From: Colocasia esculenta
Taxonomy: Eukaryota; Streptophyta; Magnoliopsida; Alismatales; Araceae
NCBI GenBank assembly: GCA_014218235.1
Contig: CM024757.1
Span: 152,657,371-152,721,370, forward strand
DNA: 64,000 bases
Direction: 5' to 3'
Both the position numbers and the translations under genes were made by a program. Below are positions 56,099 to 64,000 of this stretch, one piece after another (position 1 is the first letter of the stretch; the number at the start of each line of letters is the position of its first letter). The notes under the pieces were generated by a model. That model was not told the DNA's origin. It saw only the letters and a list, made by a program, of their open reading frames with translations, and made no database searches.

Positions 56099-57546
56099 AA
56101 ACAAAAAAGGGGCTGATTCGGAGGGTTGGGGGCAATCATAAAAACGGGGCGCAACTCAAAAGAGGTCAGGGAGGCGACTAGATGGGGAAGAGGGGAGGTG
56201 ATGTGCAATGAGGAGGAAGGTGCAAAGGGATCAGCGTGTACCAATAACATGTTGATCCGTATCGTATTTGAGAGAATTCGAGTCCAACAAATTATACGTA
56301 TTAGATAACTCTAGTAGATGAATATAACTGCAAAAATACCTCAACCGCACACTATTACCTTAAGAAAGCGCAAGTCAAACTTGCATTGACAGGGGACCAT
56401 TTTTTATTATTAATAAGATTATTTTCATTTTTGTTATAAAACATATTAATTTATTTTCTTACATTAGATAGACTAAGTCATTACATTTATAAATAGGTAG
56501 CTTATACGGAAAATAAGTAGGAATATCTTTTCTAGATATTTTAAAGTTAGCGGCTAAATTGAGTGTCCTCAAAATCCTTTTGACCTTTACTACAATCTCT
56601 GTTTCCTTTTCGTGACTTGTTGGATTGAAGCAGGAGCGTTTTTGTCTTATTTGTTCCTTCGTTTGTAGTGTATTTGCCAGAGAGGCTTCTGGCTCTAGAA
56701 TTTTGTTTTGAGCCACAGTGACCTGATCTGATGGCAGTTTAAGAGGGAGATTTTTGCCGGCATCTCCTATATGTCTCTTCTTTTTGTGTTCATACCCTTA
56801 CAACTAGTTTATTATACATTTATACCAATGTAAACATTGATCTCTTCATGATTTCCATATCTCATGTAAAGTTGGCCGAATTTTTATATTAGATTGAATC
56901 TAATTTTGTCTGATATAATATAATATCAGATGTCCGTATCGTATATTGGTTTCGTTTGACTCTAATTCAACTTAATAAATTCTAAATTTTTATTATAAAA
57001 ATAAAAATAAAAAATTATTTATATTGAACCGTGCCGTAGAACAAAAAGTCTGTGGTATAGTACTGCACGGGCAACTGTGATATCAGGCCACATTTGTCAT
57101 ATTTTTATGGTATATTTTTGTCACTGTCTAATTTGAAATTAAATCCAAAATAGGTGACTTCATATTTGAATTGAAAAACATTTTGATGAAAGGATAAAGT
57201 AGGTAAATATTTTTAGAGAATAAAAAAACATGAAATAAGTATTCTCTGATAACCCCATAATTTTAATTAGTGAAATATCTTGAATTATGTGATTTCTGTT
57301 GCAGCATTTTAATCTGGGTATTATTGAGGAGGAAGGAAAAGACACGAAGAAATGACGAAATTATTTTTTTAATAATTTAGCCGCTAATCTTCCGTGATTC
57401 AACTACTGAGTCGCGGGAAATGTGCAGATTGTGGGGCCCACATCGAGCTTTGACCAAAGCCTCCTCCTCGCTGGCCGGCACGCCAACGCGCGCACACGGA
57501 GAGAAAAGAATGAACAGCCCTTCAAAGGCTAGAAGCCCTCTCCGCC
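56099..57546. other. Intergenic DNA, no recognised feature
   Basis: AT-rich, with a purine-rich start (56100-56240) and a GC-rich end. Short frames such as 56126-56308 (plus) and 56459-56716 (minus) show no recognisable domain, codon bias or neighbouring start context. Nothing further is supported. Confidence 0.6.
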
Positions 57547-57554
57547 GTTGGCAC

Positions 57555-58115
57555 TAGGGGTGTCAATGGGTCGGGCTTGGACCGGGCCTTGCTAGGTCCG
57601 GTCCAGGCTCGGTTTTTTAAAAGTCGGTCCGGATCCGGTCTAGGTCTCGGGTTAGGCCCGGTATGGGTGGCCCGACCCGGTCTAGGAAAAGCCCGAAAAA
57701 GCTCGACCCGGCCCGAAAATTCGGAAAAAAATATTATTTTTATTTATATAATATATAATTTTAATATATCTAATATAATATATCTATAAAAAATAATATA
57801 TATTTTATTTATATCTATATTAACATTTAACTTGTAAAATATTATGTTTTTGAGTAGATTTATTGTAGAAAAAATATATATAATTCTCTTTCTAAATATA
57901 AAATTCATACTTAATATAAATCATATTTATATTTTTCGGGCCGGCAGGCCGACCGGGCCGGGCCTCACAAAGCCCAAACTCGGCCCTATTTTTTTCCGGG
58001 CTGGGCCGGGCCGGGCCAAGAAACTTTAACGGACTTATTTTTCCGGCCCAAGCCCGGTTAAAACTGGGCCGGGCTTGCGGGCCTCCGGGCCGGCCCGGCC
58101 CAATTGACACCCCTA
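57555..58115. mobile_element. hAT-type MITE with 8-bp target duplication
   Basis: Inverted ends TAGGGGTGTCAAT and ATTGACACCCCTA, flanked by a perfect 8-bp duplication GTTGGCAC (57547-57554 and 58116-58123). An 8-bp duplication and this end sequence fit the hAT superfamily. The 561-bp element has GC-rich arms full of GGGCCGGGC-type strings and an AT-rich core of about 230 bp. It encodes no transposase, so it depends on one elsewhere. Confidence 0.93.
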
Positions 58116-58123
58116 GTTGGCAC

Positions 58124-59496
58124 CCCAACTAATTTTTTGAGAAATTTCGGGTTTTGTTATTATTAAAAAATCTACAATCTTTCACATGATTCATCCCTTT
58201 GATCCCTCTATTTTTGGATATTTATTTATAATTCTCAAAAATATCAAATTATTATAAAGAGAAATGCTATTTATTTGGTGCTCTGGTGGCGACCAAATGA
58301 TTGGTCGGCCGCTTGTTGCCTAGGCATCACACGTAGGTGGTTGACCAATCACATTTTCACCTGATGTCCGAGTAAATAATATTTTCGTATTTTGAAAGCC
58401 CAATACTACTATTAATAAGTCCCTCATATTCATAGAAAAACCTTATTTCTTTAATAGATAATATAGAGCCCGAGATTTGAAAATTCTTACAAAAATATCT
58501 AAAAATTCTTACAAGAAGATTTTTTTGTAAGTCTTACATAAATTCCTTAAAAGGGTATTTCTTTATCAAATAAATACATAAGTACGAGGGCTATAAATAA
58601 GTGTCTATATTTAAGAATGTAAATAGATCGAGTTTGGCTAAGGTAAGTTTAAGGATGTAAATAGATCGAGTTTAGCTCGGGTAAACTAATACCATACTCT
58701 ATCTCCAAAATTTTATAAATATAATATCCGAAAAGTACCTTATTATTTTCTTGAGTACGGAGATAGATATATCTCTCAGAGGTATAGATATACTTGCAGA
58801 TATCTATTTTCATCTAAAAAAGATAAATCACAATAAAATTGAAGACCAAAATAACTATGTGAATTTTCCAATTCTAAAAGTGAAATTAATTTAGATATCT
58901 ATAAAATTTTCATTTTGATTTTGTATCAAATCCATTAAGTCATAAAATTGCACTTAGACCAACATCGCTTCAATTGGTAAATTGTCAACTTTGTATTTTA
59001 GTGCTCATTGATATCTAACCATGACATGATACATTCTTCAAGAATGTCAAATTCAAGAACATGTTGTGTAAGACTTGATGAATTCAAATTTTGTGCTATT
59101 TTTCTTCAAAAATTGTCTGTTAAAAGAAATATTTATGAAATATTACACTTATATTCTATTAATTATAATTGTTCTAACCAAGATATACCCCAAATTGACA
59201 TCACAATAGCTCTTGGATTTCCAATTAAGAGACCTACAATGACTATTGTGAAAACATGCATATAAGCCAATGTATTAATGATGTATATGAGCCTCGATCA
59301 AAATAAAGAATTTTGTTAGGCTATTTTGAGGTTTCTCAAACATATAGAATGTGATTTGCAAAAATAAAGTGATAAGTAAATCAAAGTCACAAAAAACATG
59401 ATAAAGTTATATAACTTCAACTAATAATAATGATATAGTAACACGTTAATCTTTCTTCATTTTTATTTATAGTGCTAGTCTTTTAGATGATGTTGA
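58124..59496. other. AT-rich intergenic DNA
   Basis: No supported gene. The frame at 59008-59265 has no recognised domain. One probable small MITE is listed separately. Confidence 0.55.
58263..58386. mobile_element. Possible small MITE of about 125 bp
   Basis: The left part (gaaatgctatttatttgg, then ttggtcggcc) and the reverse complement of the right part (gaaaatattatttactcgga, then ttggtcaacc) align imperfectly over about 45 bp, suggesting inverted ends. No target duplication could be fixed, so the limits are approximate. Confidence 0.4.
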
Positions 59497-60450
59497 TGCA
59501 ATGTAATGACCCGACCTTCGAGATCCACTAACGACTCGAATTCTATGCCGCCATCCACAGATCTAAAAATCTGAAAAAGTTACGAAATATGTCTAATGAG
59601 ATATAAAATAAGCTTAACAACTAAGCAACTAAAGAAGTGCATAGATGAAGTAGAAATGCACACAATATCCCAGATAATACTGTAAGTGCAAGAGGAAACA
59701 CTGACCATTGCTATCGTTGTTGGCAATAGCTTTATATGACCGCCAACGACGCCGATCCTTGGTGTAGGTAACAGGGTGGCTGTCGACCGTACGTTGCCTA
59801 ATGCAGTCCCCGAGCCAGCTGAGCCGGTTGGTAGGTAGCTGTGGGCCTTTCACCTAGGCTTTTCGAAGTGGGTTAGCCAAGCTTTGGGAGTTGGCCAACC
59901 AACAGTTAAGCTGAATAGGTTACCGATTTGACTGCTTTTCTGTGCACAATGCAGTGGGTTATTCCATACTTGGGTTTTTCATTTAGTACTCTTGACGCTT
60001 GTGCTAACTCCCAAGCACTGCACCTTACTAGTCTTCGCCCAGTACTTTGGCACTCAAGGTGTGTCCAAGTGCATCGTGTGCCCTATGGGTTGCAATCGTT
60101 TTTTGGGACCTCTATCCTCGTGAGGTATGTTGAGGGAGTTCTCAGGACTATGAGTGGGCTCATCGAGATTCTACGAGCTAAGGGGAAAGCGGTGTGGACA
60201 ATGACATCGAGTCATTATAGAGCTCTCTTAGTTGGTCCAAGTCCCGCGAAGTCTAAAGGTCATAGTGTGGTTCAGCTAGTCCGTTCTCACTGCCTTGTCT
60301 TGCATGATTTGGAAGCCGTGTTGGGAGGACAGACGTGGGACCATAGTCCGGTCAGACTATGACTTGTTGTTGTGTTTTGTCCATGCATCTCACTTCGACA
60401 AAAGGAGAGACCTAGACTTTGTGGTCAGTGGTAAGCCCCCAGTGGGCGCA
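59497..60450. other. Unclassified region left of the short-cored LTR element
   Basis: Begins with TGTAATGACCCGACC, similar to starts of gypsy LTRs in many plants, but no matching end was found. The 144-codon frame at 59928-60362 shows no recognised domain. It may be a fragment of an older gypsy-type element. Confidence 0.3.
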
Positions 60451-63042
60451 TGTAATGCCATGCACTTTTTGGTTTCTTAAATTATTTCTGTAGATTTTAA
60501 CGCATGTTTTTACATGTTTTTTATTTTTCTAGGGTGTTTTTCGTCAAGGATCCTTAATGGTGGTCCCAACTACCGCCAAGACTCTCTTGACAGCAAGGTT
60601 CCCCTCCATCAAGTTGATCTTGACGGTGCAATCCATGTGTCGTCAATTCCTTGTTAATGATAGCCAACTCCATCGTCAACCTGTTGTTTCCCATTCTGGT
60701 TGTGACTCCGTAGAGGGTAAGGTTGAGGGGTTTTAGTCCGATTCCTCCCTAGAATCGTAATCCTAGTAGGAGTCCTACCCTATAGTTAGCCTAACCTCTA
60801 TAAATAGGTGGGTTTATCTTTTGGTTAGGAATCTTTTGGCTTAGTTGAGAGTTGCCCTAAGAGGAAAGAGAGAGAGAGAGAGATAGAGAGGGTTTTTTGA
60901 GAGGGAGATTCATCGTCCTCAGCCTAGTTCGTGTTGTTCCAAGTTGGAGCTTTGCTTCTTTGACTCCAAGAGGTGCTGCTAAGCGAGGGAATCGACCAAA
61001 GAAACATTCGTGGATGAGTTTTCATGAAGGGAACTGTCTAGGGATTGGTGTGACTTTGTCAATTTAGTTCGTCACAGGTAGAGCGTTTTCTAAATAAGTA
61101 AATTGGGGTTTAGATCTGTGGTCTTATTCTGTATATTTTGTGTTTTAAACATATTTTTATATGCCTTAAAGTATGAGAATTTTGGATTTTAATCACTGGA
61201 TTTTAGTTGTGTTTTTTGTCCTCTTGAACTTGATGTCATGACTTATTGCCGCCAAGTTCCCTTGACGACAAGATGATGTGACGTTAAGAATATCTTGACA
61301 GCATCATCTTGTGCTATTAGCTTGATCTTAACGACATTCAATTTTGCTGTTAAGTTTGTACTTCTCAGTTTTTGAATTTTGCTTGTTTAATACCATAATT
61401 TGTGTATAAAGGAAAGATGAGCATGTGGATTGTTCTTGCATGTGAATTAGATTGACTTAATGCTGCTAGACCCTAATGTAAAATATTGTTAAATTTCAGA
61501 TTACTGTGGCTAGGATTATTATTATTCTTTATGGAGTATAGTGCAAGAAATTTGTTAGATAATTATAGATAATTCTTGTGTGCCTCTTTCCTATTGAGTT
61601 AAATCATGAGAATTTTCAGAGTTACTCCTGTTCATCATGCTATATATCACGTGATTCTGATTTGAGAATTTTCTGTGCTTAATAAATATTTATCAAAATA
61701 TGTTGTCTATGCATGATAATAGTCTGTAAATTACAGTAAACCGTAGCATCAACATAAAATTATGAACATTTCATGATTTGACCTACTACATAAGGTTTAA
61801 TTCTGTTAATTTTTTAGAGCACTGGGGATGTTTCTATACTATTTAAAGCTATTTATGTGATATACTTTTAAATTAAGTTTTAATCTATGTAATTACTAAA
61901 ATTAACTGCATGTTAAGTTCCTAAAACTCTTGCTTATTAATGATTGTTAATAACTTGTTATATGTTTATATTGATTTTGCATGAGTGCATGTGTATGTGT
62001 AAAAAAGGTAAAATGTTCATAAAAGATGTGTCAACGAGACACTGCCACCATAGAGGCTATGAAGACGTACTGTAGAAATGTCCATGTGGAAAGGTTCAAT
62101 GTGTTATGTGATATTTGAGGTAACGAGCTGTGTGAAATTCTTGAAGTGGATAAGTTCCACCGGTAATAGTGGTGGGGGGGGGGGCTTTCCACGGTTCTGT
62201 AGGACCAAGACTTGGTTGCTTTGCCTGACGATTAAGTATGTGTGATCGTGATGTGAGTTCTCTAATGGTGGTTTGGAAAATTTGTCTCAGCTCGTGATAA
62301 GATTAATGTGAATAATGTGAAACGTGATATGTTATCGTGGCACGTGGTACATACAGTGTGAATGTAAATGTGATCGTGAATGTGCTAGCCAAATAAGTGC
62401 AATGTGAACATCATGTGTAAGCAATGTGAATAAGGATGTGTAAGTGAAAGTGTAAGTATGTGATAGTGTGTGAAAGAGTAAGTGCTATTGTTTATCTTGT
62501 TAATTGACTGTATGTGTTAAATGTTTATGACATGTTAATACTTGGTTAGTGATGTGAATAAGAGGGATATATATGATATCAAATGTGTGTTTATGTGATA
62601 TGAGTTACCATGTTTTCAAGTTATTTTATACGTAGATTGTGGATTTAAATTTCCAGTTTGCTTGCTGGGTCTATTGCATAGATTCACCTTTGTTGACTTT
62701 TCAGGAGTTGAAGATTTGGAACCTGAAGAGTTAGAGTTGTCCACTATAGAGCGTGAATATATGGTAGACTTGTAGTTTAGTAGTTAGCATGTTGTAATCT
62801 TGTAATTTGAACATTTAATGTTGTTGTGGAGATTTGCTATGTTATGTACTTTGTCTGTATATAGATTGTGATATGTGGATTATAAGTTGATGGAAAGTTA
62901 TTATTTATTCCACTATTGTTCCTTCTCTATTTGTGTGAATTTCAACCTAATAGTCTATTGTTGGAGTCTTCTCCCCTATAGCTTCTTCCTCCCGTCCGAC
63001 ATGGGTTGGTGTAACCGTACCGTGCGGAAGAGGGGCGTTACA
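60451..63042 (+). repeat. 5' LTR of the short-cored element
   Basis: 2,592 bp from TGTAATGCCATGCAC to GGGGCGTTACA. It contains cctataaataggtgg (about 60795-60810) as a likely TATA region, a GA microsatellite (60865-60890), and TTAACG/ACGGC-type motifs similar to those in the other gypsy-type LTRs. No coding frame is supported. Confidence 0.85.
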
Positions 63043-63296
63043 AGATGATATCAAAGCAACCGGGTTGAGATTGTACATGAATAGCCATTAACTTGAATCA
63101 CATCTCAAAGTCTTTATATGAGAAACCAGATCTCTTGAGCTAATTGGTTAGGATTAGAAAAGTGATAAGATTAAGGAGTAAAGAAAATAATAGGTGTAGT
63201 AATGATTGAAACCTAAGCAAGTGTTTTAATTTTGTAGGTTGCCTTCGTACCTTAATTCGATCTTCGTGGATGAATATCCTTTTAAGGGGGGGAGGA
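63043..63296 (+). other. Internal region of the short-cored element: primer site and polypurine tract only
   Basis: TGATATCAAAGC at 63046-63057 matches 10 of 12 bases of the initiator-methionine tRNA site. The tract aagggggggagga ends at 63296, immediately before TGTGATGCCC. About 220 bp of AT-rich non-coding DNA lie between. Confidence 0.8.
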
Positions 63297-64000
63297 TGTG
63301 ATGCCCTTCACTTTTTGGTTTATTAAATTATTTCATTAGATTTAAATGCTTGTTTTTGCATATTTTTAGTTTTTCTTGGGTGTTTCTGGTCGAAGGTCCT
63401 TAACGGCGGTCTCGACTACCACCAAGACTCTCTTGATGGCAAAGTTCCCCGCCGTTAGGTTTATCTTGATGGCATCGTTCTGTGCCATCAGTCCCTTGCT
63501 GACGACAACTAACTCCACCATCAACCTACTATTTTCTATTTCGGTTGTGACTCCGTAGAGGGTGAAGTTGAGGGGTTCTAGTCCGATTCTTACCTCTAGA
63601 ATCGTGATCCTAGTAGGACTCCTACCCCGTAATTATCCTTACCTTTATAAATAAGTAGGTTTAGCTTTTGGTTAGGAATCTTTTTGGCTTAGTTGAGAGT
63701 TGCCCCGAGAGGAGAGAGAGAGAGAGAGGGTTTTAGAGATGAGGATTCATCGTCCTCGACCTAGTTCATGCTATTCCACATTGGGACTTTCTTCTTCGAC
63801 TCCAGGAGGTGCTGCTGAGCGAGGGAATCGACCAAAGAAGCATTATGGAGGAGTTTTCGTGAAGGGAACCATCTAAGGTTTGGTGTGGTTTCGTTGATTA
63901 AATTCATCACGGGTAGCGTGTTTTCCAAGTAAATAAATTGAGGTATAGATCTATGGTTTTATTCTATATATTGTGTGTTTTTAACAAATTTTTATATGCC
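63297..64000 (+). repeat. Start of the 3' LTR of the short-cored element
   Basis: Begins TGTGATGCCCTTCACTTTTT and follows 60451 onward with many substitutions to the window edge. The divergence from the 5' LTR is obvious by eye, so the element is not young. Confidence 0.85.

Larger units (their letters stand above)
60451..64000 (+). mobile_element. LTR element with about 2.6-kb LTRs and a 254-bp core (right end outside window)
   Basis: A first LTR (60451-63042), a degenerate primer site at 63046-63057, 254 bp of internal DNA, a polypurine tract (63284-63296) and the start of a second LTR (63297 to the edge). It encodes no protein. LTR ends TGTAATGCC and GGGGCGTTACA resemble the gypsy solo LTR at 36692-39521. 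It is either an internally deleted gypsy element or a naturally coreless family. The target duplication cannot be checked because the right end is missing. Confidence 0.8.

Noticed and set aside
59008..59265. 85-codon frame in AT-rich intergenic DNA
   Set aside because: No domain, no homologue that I recognise, and unlike the GC-rich host gene in base use.
59928..60362. 144-codon frame
   Set aside because: No recognised motif and no supporting neighbour; kept only as part of an unclassified region.

Overview
This window looks like nuclear DNA of a flowering plant. It is mostly transposable elements with one ordinary gene. The gene has a very GC-rich first exon inside AT-rich surroundings, which fits a monocot better than a eudicot, but the sequence does not name the species. 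I see no bacterial features, no CRISPR array and no RNA genes.

Layout. 1-4952: a decayed SIRE-like Ty1/copia element on the minus strand, cut by the left edge, with a long LTR full of short palindromic repeats. 4953-6972: unclassified repeat debris. 6973-43020: one minus-strand L1-type LINE that has been split into five pieces by later insertions. From left to right these are a chromovirus-like Ty3/gypsy element (8458-19527, target duplication AACTT), a SIRE-like copia element with an env-like third ORF (19599-35448, target duplication TTAAA), a copia LTR (35835-39907) that carries a solo gypsy LTR (36692-39521, target duplication AAAAG), and a small Helitron (41668-42439, exact A/T target). 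Removing the gypsy element, the SIRE element and the Helitron restores the LINE reading frame at each junction, so the nesting is well supported.

43887-47790 (minus): the only clear host gene, a three-exon GTD-binding (DUF593, zein-binding/myosin-binding family) protein of about 488 residues. 48495-56093: a very young, structurally complete Ty1/copia element inserted in the gene's upstream region. Its two 748-bp LTRs differ at one base that I can find. It has an extra ORF before gag and a gag/pol frame change. 56094-60450: mostly AT-rich intergenic DNA holding a hAT-type MITE (57555-58115, 8-bp target duplication). 60451 to the right edge: a gypsy-type element with LTRs of about 2.6 kb and only 254 bp of internal DNA.

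The observations most worth a second look are: (1) two short GT-AG introns inside gag of the gypsy element, whose removal restores the frame exactly; (2) a 154-codon ORF upstream of gag in the young copia element, lying inside a possible 1.05-kb intron that starts in U5; (3) a canonical -1 frameshift heptamer in the correct phase at that element's gag/pol junction; (4) dense, family-specific arrays of palindromes with a TCGA core in the SIRE-type LTRs; and (5) the short-cored LTR element at the right edge.
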